Positions 43,100-51,944 of a stretch of DNA of 64,000 nt are shown here, one piece after another (position 1 is the first letter of the stretch; every line of letters starts with the position of its first letter). A program made the translations under genes and the position numbers. The stretch is from Palsa-504 sp963753195 (GTDB lineage: Bacteria; Actinomycetota; Actinomycetes; Streptosporangiales; Streptosporangiaceae), in the NCBI GenBank assembly GCA_963753195.1, contig CAVWBH010000008.1:1-64000 (forward strand). The letters run 5' to 3'. The notes beneath the pieces are model-generated. The model searched no databases and had not been told where the DNA came from. It worked only from the letters and a program-made list of their open reading frames with translations.

Positions 43100-44563
43100 A
43101 TGAGCCAGGCCGCACACATCCCGTTCACCGAATCCAAGGCGCCGCAGGCGCCCGAACGGCTGCACCAGGGGGCCCTGAGCCTGATCGACATCTCCGCCTC
43201 CACGATGGCCAACATCGGCCCGGCCTACAGCTTCTACTTCGGCTTCGCCGGGATCGTGCTCGCCTCCGGGGTGGCCTCGCCTCTGGTCGTGGTGGCCGCG
43301 ATCGTCGCCATCGCGCTGCTCGGCAACACCCTGTCGCAGTTCTCCCGGGCCCACCCCTCGACCGGCGGCTTCATTACTTTCGTGGGCAAGACGTTCGGTG
43401 GCACCAGCGCGGTGACCACCGCGCTGCTGTGCGGCGCCGGCTACATCATCGCGCTCTCGGGCGTGCTGGTCATCTCCGGCGGGTTCCTGTCGATAGTCCT
43501 GCAGTACTACTTCAACGTGAGCATCCCGTGGATCATCTTCTCGGCCGTGTTCACCGCCGGCGCCATGGTCATGATGTTCCGCGGCGTCGCCGTGTCGACC
43601 AGGCTGGCCGGCTTCTTCTTCGGCTTCGAGTTCGTGGTGCTGCTCGTGGTGTCGATCGCCGCGCTGATCAAGAACAGCGGACACCTCACCACCGTCCCGT
43701 TCCAGCCCAGCCACCTCACCAACCACTTCAGCGGCCTGGCCCTGGGCTTCCCGCTGGCCGTCTACCTGTTCATCGGCTGGGAGAACTCCGCGGCGCTGGC
43801 CGAGGAAACCACCAGCCCGCGGCGCAACGTGCCCCGGGCCGTGTTCATGTCGATCGCCGTCATGGCCGTCACCTACCTGCTGCTGGCCTACGCCACGGTC
43901 TCGGGCTTCGACTACAACGTCACCGCGCTCACCGCCGCCGCTATCCCGTTCATTACCGTCGCGCACAGCGTGGCGGCCTGGCTGGCCGTCATCGCCTATA
44001 TAGCCGGGCTGACCTCGACGCTGGGCGTCCTCATCGCCGCGGTCAACTCCCAGTGCCGGCTGATCTTCAACGCCGGGCGCGAGGGCCTGCTGCCACGCTG
44101 GATCGGGCGGGTCCACCCGGCCCGCCGGACGCCGGTCAACGCCATCATCACCTTCGTCGGCATCGCCGGCGTCATCGTCCTGGGCTGGGCGCTCGGCCAC
44201 TGGCTCGGCGGGCACGGCAACAGCCTGAACGCGCTGAACTTCTTCATCGAGGCCAGCACGATGGGCACCATCCTGGTCCTGGTCGTGTACTTCGCGGCCA
44301 ACCTGGCCCTGCCGTTCTACTACCGGAAGTTCCGGCCGGCCGAGTTCAGCGTGGTCAAGCACGGCGTGCTGCCGGTCCTCGGCATGGCCGCGATCGCCGT
44401 CCCCATCTACTACCTGTGCAAGCCGCCGCAGCCCCAGCCGTTCGACTGGTTCCCGTTCGCCGCCCTGGGCGTCCTGGTGGTGTCTGTCCTGTACTCGGTC
44501 TGGCTGGTCCGGCGCGACCCGGGCCTGCCCGCCCGGGTTGGCTCGATCGTGGCCGACGAGTAG
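43100..44563 (+). CDS. APC-superfamily amino acid/amine permease
   Basis: This 487-residue transporter has about 12 membrane helices. Typical family segments are IDISASTMANIGPAYSFYFG in helix 1, FIGWENSAALAEETTSPRRNVPRA around helix 6, and NSQCRLIFNAGREGLLPRW. ATG 43100 is preferred over GTG 43094, since AGGGAG then serves as the ribosome-binding site. The substrate cannot be assigned. The gene begins the accessory half of the window, and its stop faces the convergent oxidoreductase gene 11 bases away. Confidence 0.88.
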   Translation: MSQAAHIPFTESKAPQAPERLHQGALSLIDISASTMANIGPAYSFYFGFAGIVLASGVASPLVVVAAIVAIALLGNTLSQFSRAHPSTGGFITFVGKTFGGTSAVTTALLCGAGYIIALSGVLVISGGFLSIVLQYYFNVSIPWIIFSAVFTAGAMVMMFRGVAVSTRLAGFFFGFEFVVLLVVSIAALIKNSGHLTTVPFQPSHLTNHFSGLALGFPLAVYLFIGWENSAALAEETTSPRRNVPRAVFMSIAVMAVTYLLLAYATVSGFDYNVTALTAAAIPFITVAHSVAAWLAVIAYIAGLTSTLGVLIAAVNSQCRLIFNAGREGLLPRWIGRVHPARRTPVNAIITFVGIAGVIVLGWALGHWLGGHGNSLNALNFFIEASTMGTILVLVVYFAANLALPFYYRKFRPAEFSVVKHGVLPVLGMAAIAVPIYYLCKPPQPQPFDWFPFAALGVLVVSVLYSVWLVRRDPGLPARVGSIVADE

Positions 44564-44573
44564 CCGGCCCGGG

Positions 44574-45542
44574 CTAAGGGACGAGGACGGTGCGTGCGCC
44601 CGGCGGCTCCGGCCGGGTCCAGGCCGCCTCCACGTCGGCGAACGGCACCATGGCCGGCGTGACCGTGATCGTGCCGGCGTTGATCTCCTGGACCAGGGCG
44701 GGCAGTTCGGCCAGATAGGCCGCCGGCGAGACCGCGCCCTGGCCGGTGCCCAGCAGGCGCAGGTTCGCCGATCGCAGCGCGGCCGAGGGCAGCTCGATGT
44801 CCGGTCCGGCCACGGCACCGATCTGGATCCAGTCCACCGCGCGGCTGCGATCTGAGCGCGCGCCCAGGAGCGCCATCATGGCGTGCCGGGCCGGCGTGCT
44901 CCACAGGTAGTCCAGGACGATGTCGACCTCGCCGGCGGCCCCGCCCAGCGCCGCGTCCGTCGCGGCCTGGTCACCGGTCAGCGCGACGACCTCGTCCGCG
45001 CCGAGGGACGGCAGCGCGCCCAGCCGCTCCGGATCGCGCCCGGCGCCGACCACGCGCCCGGCGCCGAGCCGCCTGGCCACCTGGACCGCCATCGTGCCGG
45101 CGTTCCCGGTGGCGCCGAGCACCAGGACGCCCTGGCCGGGCCGCAGCGGCACGCGGCGCCGTAGCGCCACCCATGAGGACATGGCCGGGTTCATGGCCGC
45201 GGCGATCTTCGCGACGTCCACGTCGCCGGGCAGGTCGACGGCGCGCCGCAGGTCCACGACGGCCTTATCGGCCATCGTGCCGATGACGTCGTCGTCGGCC
45301 GCGAAGTACAGCCGCCGGCCATCCGGCCGCTGGCCGACGCCGTCGATGCCCGGGATCATGGGCAGCGTCCGGGTGCTGGTGTAGTGGGCTCCGGCGGCCC
45401 CGCTCCGCACGCGCGGGTGCAGGCCGACGGCCAGGACGTCGACCAGGATCTCCTCGGCGCCTGCCGGCTGCGGGACCTCGAACGGCTGATAGCGCGGCGG
45501 CTCGCCGAACGTTCTCACCACGGCGGTATTCATCGTCGCCAT
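44574..45542 (-). CDS. Zinc-free medium-chain dehydrogenase/reductase (quinone oxidoreductase-like)
   Basis: The product has 322 residues. An N-terminal GroES-like domain (about 1-120) is followed by a Rossmann fold with VLVLGATGNAGTMAVQVARR as the NAD(P)H-binding turn. No zinc-binding Cys cluster is present, so it belongs with the zinc-independent quinone oxidoreductases. ATG 45542 has AGGAGG at ideal spacing. It diverges from a marR gene across paired 18-bp repeats (45569-45608), which suggests MarR control. The substrate is unknown. Confidence 0.85.
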   Translation of the reverse strand: MATMNTAVVRTFGEPPRYQPFEVPQPAGAEEILVDVLAVGLHPRVRSGAAGAHYTSTRTLPMIPGIDGVGQRPDGRRLYFAADDDVIGTMADKAVVDLRRAVDLPGDVDVAKIAAAMNPAMSSWVALRRRVPLRPGQGVLVLGATGNAGTMAVQVARRLGAGRVVGAGRDPERLGALPSLGADEVVALTGDQAATDAALGGAAGEVDIVLDYLWSTPARHAMMALLGARSDRSRAVDWIQIGAVAGPDIELPSAALRSANLRLLGTGQGAVSPAAYLAELPALVQEINAGTITVTPAMVPFADVEAAWTRPEPPGARTVLVP

Positions 45543-45568
45543 CCACGCCTCCTCGGCTCCCAGGTCAA

Positions 45569-45623
45569 TTAGTTGGTGTCACGTACCAATTTAGTTGGTG
45601 ACACGTACTAAATCAAGTACACT
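45569..45623 (+). promoter_or_regulatory. MarR operator repeats overlapping the marR promoter
   Basis: TTAGTTGGTGNCACGTAC occurs at 45569-45586 and 45591-45608 (17 of 18 identical, period 22 bp, two helical turns). The second copy contains the -35 TTGGTG (45595-45600). A 17-bp spacer leads to the -10 TACACT (45618-45623), putting the transcript start at or next to ATG 45631. Binding would block marR transcription and probably the divergent oxidoreductase too. Confidence 0.72.
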
Positions 45624-45630
45624 GCCGATC

Positions 45631-46137
45631 ATGGCAGCCCGACCGGCCGGTCCCTCCGCCCCGCCCGCTGCGCCCGGGCCGTTGCCCCCCGCCGACGGCC
45701 TGGCCCAGCTCTCCTTCCTGATCCACGGCATGCTCGATCGGCGGGCCCGCGAGCATGATCTGTCCATCATCCAGACGCGCCTGCTCGGCGTGCTGCGGGA
45801 TCGCAGGCCGACGATGAACGAGCTGGCCAGGTTCCTGGACCTGGACAAGTCCAGCGTCACCGGGCTGGTCGACCGGGCCGAACGCCGCGGCCTGGTCGAG
45901 CGCGTCCCCTCCACGGCGGACCGGCGGGCCGTGCTGGTCGCCCTCACCGACCGCGGCCGGTCGCTGGTGTCCGACGCCGCGGCCCGCTTCGAGGCGGACG
46001 TGTCTGAGCTGCTCGAGTGCCTGCCGTCCGCCGGCCGCGCCTCGCTGGCCGGCCTGGTCAGCCAATTGCTCGTCGCGCACGCCGCAGATCACGGGATCGA
46101 CCTGTTCGCCACCGATCCGGCATCGCCGGGCTCTTGA
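45631..46137 (+). CDS. MarR family transcriptional regulator
   Basis: This 168-residue winged-helix repressor carries the recognition segment MNELARFLDLDKSSVTGLVD and the wing RVPSTADRRAVLVALTDRG. Members usually bind small aromatic or oxidative ligands as dimers. ATG 45631 is chosen because the promoter predicts a leaderless transcript starting there; the earlier GTG would lie inside the operator. It is divergent from the MDR oxidoreductase and upstream of the CoA-transferase pair. Confidence 0.9.
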   Translation: MAARPAGPSAPPAAPGPLPPADGLAQLSFLIHGMLDRRAREHDLSIIQTRLLGVLRDRRPTMNELARFLDLDKSSVTGLVDRAERRGLVERVPSTADRRAVLVALTDRGRSLVSDAAARFEADVSELLECLPSAGRASLAGLVSQLLVAHAADHGIDLFATDPASPGS

Positions 46138-46250
46138 CTCGCCCCGGCGCAGCGGGGTTCGCTCGGTATAGGGCGACGCGCGGTCGGGTCTCCTTCCCCC
46201 GGGTCCGGCCGCCGCGCGCTGCCGCCGACCGCTAGCTGGACAGGTGACCA

Positions 46251-47453
46251 ATGCAGGCTCTGGACCAGATCCGCGTGGTCGAGATCGGGCCGGGTGTGGC
46301 GATCTCGTTCGCCGGAAAGCTCTTCGCCGACTTCGGCGCCGACGTCATCAAGGTCGAGGAGCCAGACGGCGACCCCAGCCGCCGGTCGGGGCCGTTCCCG
46401 GCCGACCAGCCCGACCCGGAGCGAAGCGCCGCCTTCGGTTTCTTCAACCGCAACAAGCGCGGCGTGACGCTCGCTGCCGCCACCCCGGACGGCCGGGCCC
46501 GGCTGGCTGACCTGGCCGTCACCGCCGACCTCGTCCTCGCCGCCCTGTCCCTGCGGGAGCTGGCCGACCTGGGCCTGAGCCTCGAGGCGCTGGCCGCCCG
46601 CCACCCCGGCATCGTGCTGGCCAGCCTGACCCCCTGGGGGGAGGACGGGCCGTACGCCGGGTTCGCCGCCACGCAGCTCGTGGCCGACGCGATCTCCGGG
46701 CCGGTCAGCGCCAGCGGCACGCCGCCGCGCCCGCCGCTGTCCAAGCCCATGAACCTGATCGCGGCCCAGGTCGGCAACGCGCTGGCGTCCGCGTCGCTGG
46801 CCGCCGTGCTGGCGTCCCGGCGCAGCGGGGAACCGCAGCTGGTCCAGGTGTCCGCGACCGACATGCTGATGACGCAGATGGACCGGCGGGCCATGGGCCT
46901 GCTCGGCTACCAGCTCACCGGCGACGTCACCGAGCGGCCGTTCGGCAAGACCAGGGCGACCCCGCTCCCCCGCGGCCGCCACCAGTGCCGGGACGGCCTG
47001 GTGGAGATCGTGACCGCGCCCCCCTGGGTGCCCCGCATGCTCGCCACACTGGATAATCCCGAGCTCACCGGCTACTTCGCCGAGCACCCCGACGCGGCGG
47101 TCCGGCCCGAGACGGCCGAACAGATCGAGCCGGTGCTGCGCGCCTGGCTGTCCGCCCGCACCAGGACCGAGTGCTTCGAGCAGGCCACGCTGGCCCACGG
47201 CTGGCCGGTCTTTCCCGTCTACCCGCCGCACGACGTGGTGAACAGCCCGAACTTCACCGACCGCGGCTGCTTCGTCGAGTTCGACCACCCGGTGGCCGGC
47301 CGCCAGCGGCAGCTCGGCCCGCCGTGGCGGATGGCCGAGGGCGGCTTCGAGGTACGCCGCGCCGCCCCGGTCCTCGGCCAGCACAACGCGGAGATCCTCG
47401 ACGCCGAGCTGGACCGGGACGCCGCGGCCGCGGCCGTAGCGGAGGTGATCTGA
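46251..47453 (+). CDS. CaiB/BaiF-type CoA-transferase subunit, probably lacking the catalytic Asp
   Basis: This 400-residue class III CoA-transferase-family protein starts DQIRVVEIGPGVAISFAGKLFADFGADVIKVE. The usual catalytic Asp lies just before a Gly-containing helix ahead of the 'RxxGxGQ' segment. By my alignment that place reads NLIAAQVGN, with no Asp, and the RxxGxGQ segment is altered to RRSGEPQ. Its stop is directly followed by a second CoA-transferase that keeps the Asp. The pair resembles heteromeric CoA-transferases such as BbsEF, in which one subunit is non-catalytic. ATG 46251 follows GGACAGGTG. Confidence 0.87.
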   Translation: MQALDQIRVVEIGPGVAISFAGKLFADFGADVIKVEEPDGDPSRRSGPFPADQPDPERSAAFGFFNRNKRGVTLAAATPDGRARLADLAVTADLVLAALSLRELADLGLSLEALAARHPGIVLASLTPWGEDGPYAGFAATQLVADAISGPVSASGTPPRPPLSKPMNLIAAQVGNALASASLAAVLASRRSGEPQLVQVSATDMLMTQMDRRAMGLLGYQLTGDVTERPFGKTRATPLPRGRHQCRDGLVEIVTAPPWVPRMLATLDNPELTGYFAEHPDAAVRPETAEQIEPVLRAWLSARTRTECFEQATLAHGWPVFPVYPPHDVVNSPNFTDRGCFVEFDHPVAGRQRQLGPPWRMAEGGFEVRRAAPVLGQHNAEILDAELDRDAAAAAVAEVI

Positions 47454-48761
47454 ATGGCGGCGCTTCCGCTCGAGGGCGTGCGCGTGGTGGACCTGACGGT
47501 GGTCTGGTCCGGCCCGACGGCCACCCGCCTGATGGCCGCCCTCGGGGCCGAGGTCATCAAGCCGGAATCGATCAGGTACTACCCGCGTACCACCAGGGGG
47601 CAGCAGCCCTACCCGCCGCCGGAGACGATCGCGGCGGCCAACGGCCTGGCCGCCGCCTACCCGCACAAGGACCCGGGACCTGACCCCTACAACCGGTACG
47701 GCTCGTTCCTGCTCGTCCAGCAGGGCAAGCTGAGCTGCACCATGGAGCTCAGCGATCCCCAGGGCCGGGAGGCGTTCAACCGTCTGATCGCCTGCAGCGA
47801 CGTGCTGGTGGAGAACAATTCCCTGGCGCTGAGCTCAACCCTCGGGCTGAACTGGGACGAGCTCAGCGCGATCAACCCCCGCCTGATCCTGGTCAAGATG
47901 ACGCCGATGGGCCTGACGGGGCCGTACGCGCGGGCCATCGGCTACGGCGCGCAGTTCGAGTCGATCACCGGGATGGCCTGGCTGCGCGGCCACCCGGACG
48001 CGCCGCCCGACGAAGTCGACGCGACCTATCACATGGACGACGTGGCGCCGCAGGGCGTGCTGTTCGCCGTGATGGCCGCGCTGATGCTGCGGGAGCGGAC
48101 CGGGCGCGGGCAGCTCATCGAGTTCCCGCAGGCCGAGTACCTGATGCAGGGGCTGGGTGACGTGTTCCTGGCCGCGGCGCAGGAGGACGGGCGGCAGTTC
48201 GGGCCCGACGGCAACCGCGACCTGACCATGGTGCAGGGCATCTACCCCTGCCAGGGCGACGACCAGTGGATCGCGATCAGCCTGCGCGATGATCAGGACT
48301 GGGCGGCGCTGGTCGCCGCGGCCGGGCATCCCGACTGGGCCGGTGCGGAGCGCTTCGCGACCGCCGCTTCCCGCAGGCAGCACCAGGACGCCCTGGACCC
48401 CCTGATCGCGGACTGGACGGCGCCGCAGGATAAGCAGGACCTGTTCCGCAAGCTGCAGGCCGCGGGCCTCCCGGCCGCCCCGGTCTATAACGAGGCGGAC
48501 GCCTATGCCGACCCGCATTTCCAGGCGCGCGGCGTCTTCGTCCCGGTGTCGCATCCCAGCGCCGGCACGTTCGACTACCCGGGCCTGTGGGCCCGCTGGT
48601 CGGCCCTGGACCCCCGGTTGGGTGTGCCCGCGCCGCTGCTCGGCGAGCACAACGAGTACGTGTACAAAGAGCTGCTGGGCTACTCCGCCGAGGAGTACCA
48701 GCAGATGGTGGACGCCGGGCTGATCGGCACCAGCTACCCCCGCCCCGCCGGGGGCAGCTGA
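47454..48761 (+). CDS. CaiB/BaiF-type CoA-transferase, catalytic subunit
   Basis: This 435-residue enzyme would transfer CoA between carboxylic acids through an aspartyl-CoA intermediate. It starts LEGVRVVDLTVVWSGPTATR. YHMDDVAPQG holds the candidate catalytic Asp, followed by MLRERTGRGQLIEF. The ATG comes directly after the stop of the preceding homologue, indicating a coupled pair. The acyl substrate is unknown; context (dehydrogenases, thioesterase, SDRs) suggests activation of a carboxylic acid for degradation. Confidence 0.9.
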   Translation: MAALPLEGVRVVDLTVVWSGPTATRLMAALGAEVIKPESIRYYPRTTRGQQPYPPPETIAAANGLAAAYPHKDPGPDPYNRYGSFLLVQQGKLSCTMELSDPQGREAFNRLIACSDVLVENNSLALSSTLGLNWDELSAINPRLILVKMTPMGLTGPYARAIGYGAQFESITGMAWLRGHPDAPPDEVDATYHMDDVAPQGVLFAVMAALMLRERTGRGQLIEFPQAEYLMQGLGDVFLAAAQEDGRQFGPDGNRDLTMVQGIYPCQGDDQWIAISLRDDQDWAALVAAAGHPDWAGAERFATAASRRQHQDALDPLIADWTAPQDKQDLFRKLQAAGLPAAPVYNEADAYADPHFQARGVFVPVSHPSAGTFDYPGLWARWSALDPRLGVPAPLLGEHNEYVYKELLGYSAEEYQQMVDAGLIGTSYPRPAGGS

Positions 48762-48783
48762 GCCGGACCAGCTGCCGCGCTTG

Positions 48784-49656
48784 CTACGTATTGGCCACGG
48801 CGGTGGTGGCGATGAAGCCGAGCGGGCCCGCCACATCGTGCGCCACGGCCTCGCCGGCGCTCACGCCGCGCTCGCTGATGTGCCCGTAGGGCTGGATGCC
48901 CAGGTACTCGCCCTGCGGTTCGCGGCCCAGGTACACGGTGTAATCGGCGTTGATGAAGGGCAGCCCGCGGTCCGAGGAGTTGGTCTGCGGGCTGGCCAGA
49001 TCCGCGGCCATGGCCACCCGCACGAGCGGGGTGAGCTCCTCGCCCGCGATCAGCGGGTAGACGTCCCGGACCCATATGCCGCCCGACCGCGGGCCCGATG
49101 GTCCGCTGACCGCCCAGGCCTGCCAGGGCGCGATCCAGCGCCGGCTCGCGTCCTGGCCCAGGCCCCGCCCGTCCGTCCCGCTGGGCAGCGACCCCAGCTC
49201 CGGGCCCGGGGCCGGAGCGGCCCAGCCCGGGGTCTGCCGGAACGTGCCCTCGGGCTGCTCGGAGCGGCGCAGCAGTACGACCTTGCCCTGCCCGATCGGG
49301 CCCTGGTCCTGCTCGACGGTGACCTCGAGCACTGCGATGCGCCGCCCGGCCCGGATCGTCCTGGCGCTGACCCGCACCGGGACCAGGGGCGCGGACCGGA
49401 ACATGTCAATGGTCAGCCGCGTGCAGATCAGATCGGGATCCTCGGCCCGCGCCCGCTCGACGGCCCGGGCCGTCAGCCCCCCGATGAGGCGGCCGTGCAG
49501 GACCTGGCCCCACGGGCTGGACGAGAGCTGCGTGGGAATCAGGTCATCGCCGTCGGCATGGAAGAACCCCTCGCCGGTTCCGGAAGCCGGGGCCGGAGCC
49601 GCGGCGGAGTCGGCGAGGGGTGACGGGTTCGGATTGACGGTGGGCTCGGCAGTCAT
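48784..49656 (-). CDS. Acyl-CoA thioesterase-like (double hot-dog) protein
   Basis: The product has 290 residues. The first hot-dog half includes SPWGQVLHGRLIGGLTARAV and TRLTIDMFRSAPLVPVRVSA. The second includes AMAADLASPQTNSS and FINADYTVYLGREPQGEY. This matches actinobacterial thioesterase-family (TesB/PF13622-like) proteins that cleave acyl-CoA. An Ala/Pro-rich leader of about 30 residues precedes the domain. It is convergent with the CoA-transferase pair. Confidence 0.8.
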   Translation of the reverse strand: MTAEPTVNPNPSPLADSAAAPAPASGTGEGFFHADGDDLIPTQLSSSPWGQVLHGRLIGGLTARAVERARAEDPDLICTRLTIDMFRSAPLVPVRVSARTIRAGRRIAVLEVTVEQDQGPIGQGKVVLLRRSEQPEGTFRQTPGWAAPAPGPELGSLPSGTDGRGLGQDASRRWIAPWQAWAVSGPSGPRSGGIWVRDVYPLIAGEELTPLVRVAMAADLASPQTNSSDRGLPFINADYTVYLGREPQGEYLGIQPYGHISERGVSAGEAVAHDVAGPLGFIATTAVANT

Positions 49657-49756
49657 GCGCCTCGTTCCTGGCGGTTGCGGGTGGTCCCGATTCTAGACCG
49701 GCCGGTCCCACCGCAGCCGCGTATGCCGAGCCCCGCCCCTCACGCCATCCCGCTGC

Positions 49757-50560
49757 TCACAAAGCCCGGGCCGCGACCAGCTCCTGGTCGTAGACGATGT
49801 TGCCGGTGAACGCGTCGGCCGGCTGCTCGCAGATCCAGACTGCCGCCTTGCCCATCCCGTCGGCGGTCTCGAAGTCCAGGTCGGGGTTCTCCCGGTCGTT
49901 CTGCGCGAAGATGAGCCCCGGCGTCCTGACCCCGCCCGCCGGGGACAGCACGTTGACCGAGATGTTGTCCGCCGCCAGGGCCATCGCCTGCCGCTGGCTG
50001 AAGTGCTCGAGGAACGACTTCTCCGGCCCGTAGAAGATGTCGAAGCCCATCGGCTGCCGGTCCGGGTCATAGGGGCCGGGCCCGGGGTACGTCGAGCCGC
50101 GCGAGGACAGGTTGAGGATGTGGCCGCCGCCCGCGGCCCGTATGTGCGGGATGGCCTCCCGCATGGTCAGGATCGGCCCGCGCAGGTTGACCTGCCAGGT
50201 CAGCTCGATGTGCCGCGGCTGGACCGACTCCAGTGAGCCGGGCACGAAGATGGCCGCGTTGTTGACCAGGATGTCGAGCTGGCCGTAGACCTCGACCACC
50301 TTGGCCACCGCCGCCGCGATGCTGTCCGGATCCCGCAGGTTCAGCAGCACCGGGGTCGCCTCGCCGCCGCGGCCGGTGATGTCCTCGGTCACCGAGTGGA
50401 TGGTGCCGGGCAGCCGCGGGTCGGACTGCACCTCGGTGCGGGCCGCGACGCCGACCTTCGCGCCCGCGGCCGCCAGGTACCGCGCGATATCCGCGCCGAT
50501 GCCGCGACTGGCCCCGGCGACCAGCGCCACCTTGCCCGAAAGCGATCCCTGCTGGGCCAC
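49757..50560 (-). CDS. Short-chain dehydrogenase/reductase
   Basis: This 267-residue NAD(P)-dependent oxidoreductase carries the cofactor motif GASRGIGADIARYL, NNAA, the catalytic Ser in LNLSSRGS and Tyr-x3-Lys in FYGPEKSFL. GTG 50560 is chosen over the earlier start because AAGGAGG lies 6-7 bases upstream. It shares the unusual SDPRLPGTI-type cofactor-proximal insert with the SDR at 57173, so the two are probably paralogues. The substrate is likely an alcohol or hydroxyacyl-CoA (inference). Confidence 0.9.
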   Translation of the reverse strand: MAQQGSLSGKVALVAGASRGIGADIARYLAAAGAKVGVAARTEVQSDPRLPGTIHSVTEDITGRGGEATPVLLNLRDPDSIAAAVAKVVEVYGQLDILVNNAAIFVPGSLESVQPRHIELTWQVNLRGPILTMREAIPHIRAAGGGHILNLSSRGSTYPGPGPYDPDRQPMGFDIFYGPEKSFLEHFSQRQAMALAADNISVNVLSPAGGVRTPGLIFAQNDRENPDLDFETADGMGKAAVWICEQPADAFTGNIVYDQELVAARAL

Positions 50561-50716
50561 CGCTGCCTCCTTGTAGAAGATGGCTGGTCGTGCACGTCCG
50601 CGTGCCAGTATCGCCCTGGCCGGCTCCCGGCGCAAGACTCAGCCGGCCCCCGCCCGCACTTCGCCGGCCCCCACCCACGCGCCGGGCCGGTAAGCCAGGA
50701 GTTTTAGGCTTCCGGC

Positions 50717-51943
50717 GTGACGTCATTTCCCGATCCCGCCCCCGCCGCCGCCCCCGTTCCCGCCCCCGCCGGCGCTCGCGTTCCCGCCCCCGCCGCCACC
50801 CGGGCCCCGGCTTTCCCTCCCGGCCGCCCGGTCCGGGTCGGCATCATCGGCCTCAGCGCTTCCGGCGGCTGGGCGGCCCGGGCCCACGTGCCGGCCCTCC
50901 GGGCGCTGCGGGGATACCGGCAGGGCTTCGAGCTGCGTGCGCTGGCCGCCAGTTCGCCGGAGAAGGCGGCCGCCGCCGCGCAGGCCTACGACGTCCCGCT
51001 GGCCTTCGGCACGCCGGGGGAGCTGGCCGCCTGCGACGAGGTCGACCTGGTCGTCGTCTCCGTCCGCCTCCCGCACCACGGCGAGCTGGTCCGTGCCGCC
51101 CTCGATGCGGGCAAGCCGGTGCTGTGCGAGTGGCCGCTGGGCCGGGACCTCGCCGAGGCACAAGACCTGGCGGCCGCCGCCCGCGCCCGGGGGCTGCTCA
51201 CCGCGGTCGGACTGCAGGCGCGCTCCGCGCCGGCCGTCCGCTACGTCGCGGACCTCATCGCGCAGGGTTACGCGGGGGAGGTGCTGTCGGCCACCCTGGT
51301 CGGCTCCGGCGGAAGCTGGGGCGCGACCATCCCGGCCGCGGGCGCCCGCTACCTCGCCGACCCGGCCGCCGGCGCGACGATGCTGACCATCCCGTTCGGT
51401 CACACCGTCGACGGGCTCGCCTTGGCGCTGGGCGAGCCCGCGGTGCAGCACGCCACCCTGGCCACCCGCCGTCCGCTGGTGCTGGATGCCGACAGCGGCG
51501 ACATGGTGCCCATGACGGCCGCCGACCAGATCGCCGTGACCGCCGCCCTGCCCGGCGGCGCGGTGCTGTCGGCCCACTACCGCGGCGGGATCAGCCGCGG
51601 CACCAACCTGCGCTGGGAGATCAACGGCACCGAGGGTGACCTCGTCATCGAGGCTCCCCGGGGCCACCTGCAGATGGCGTTGCCCGCCGTGCTCGGCGGA
51701 CACGGCCCGGACCGGGAGCTTTCCCCGCTCGAGGTGCCCGCCTCCTACCATCGCGTGCCCGCCCTCGACGGTGACCGGGCCGGGCCGGCCTACAACGTCG
51801 CCCACGCCTACGCTCAGCTGCTCGATGACCTGGCCTCCGGCCCTGCGCTGGTGCCCGACTTCGACCACGCGGCCCGCCGCCACCAGATGCTGCAGTCGAT
51901 CCTCGATGCCGCCGGCCAGCCCTGGAATTCCCGCGGCGCCTGA
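50717..51943 (+). CDS. Gfo/Idh/MocA family oxidoreductase
   Basis: This 408-residue NAD(P)-dependent oxidoreductase has the N-terminal Rossmann motif VGIIGLSASGGWAARAHVPAL after an Ala/Pro-rich leader of about 35 residues. DEVDLVVVSVRLPHHGELV and CEWPLGRDLAEAQ are the usual cofactor and lysine-loop segments, with Trp in place of the more common EKP. The C-terminal domain spans about 165-390. GTG 50717 may be too early, since the leader is low-complexity. Substrates in this family are often sugars or cyclitols. Confidence 0.88.
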   Translation: MTSFPDPAPAAAPVPAPAGARVPAPAATRAPAFPPGRPVRVGIIGLSASGGWAARAHVPALRALRGYRQGFELRALAASSPEKAAAAAQAYDVPLAFGTPGELAACDEVDLVVVSVRLPHHGELVRAALDAGKPVLCEWPLGRDLAEAQDLAAAARARGLLTAVGLQARSAPAVRYVADLIAQGYAGEVLSATLVGSGGSWGATIPAAGARYLADPAAGATMLTIPFGHTVDGLALALGEPAVQHATLATRRPLVLDADSGDMVPMTAADQIAVTAALPGGAVLSAHYRGGISRGTNLRWEINGTEGDLVIEAPRGHLQMALPAVLGGHGPDRELSPLEVPASYHRVPALDGDRAGPAYNVAHAYAQLLDDLASGPALVPDFDHAARRHQMLQSILDAAGQPWNSRGA

Positions 51944-51944
51944 G

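Noticed and set aside
42974..44818. 614-residue leftward ORF opposite the APC permease
   Set aside because: Its product is an Arg/Gly/Asp-rich shadow of a membrane-protein gene, without any domain.
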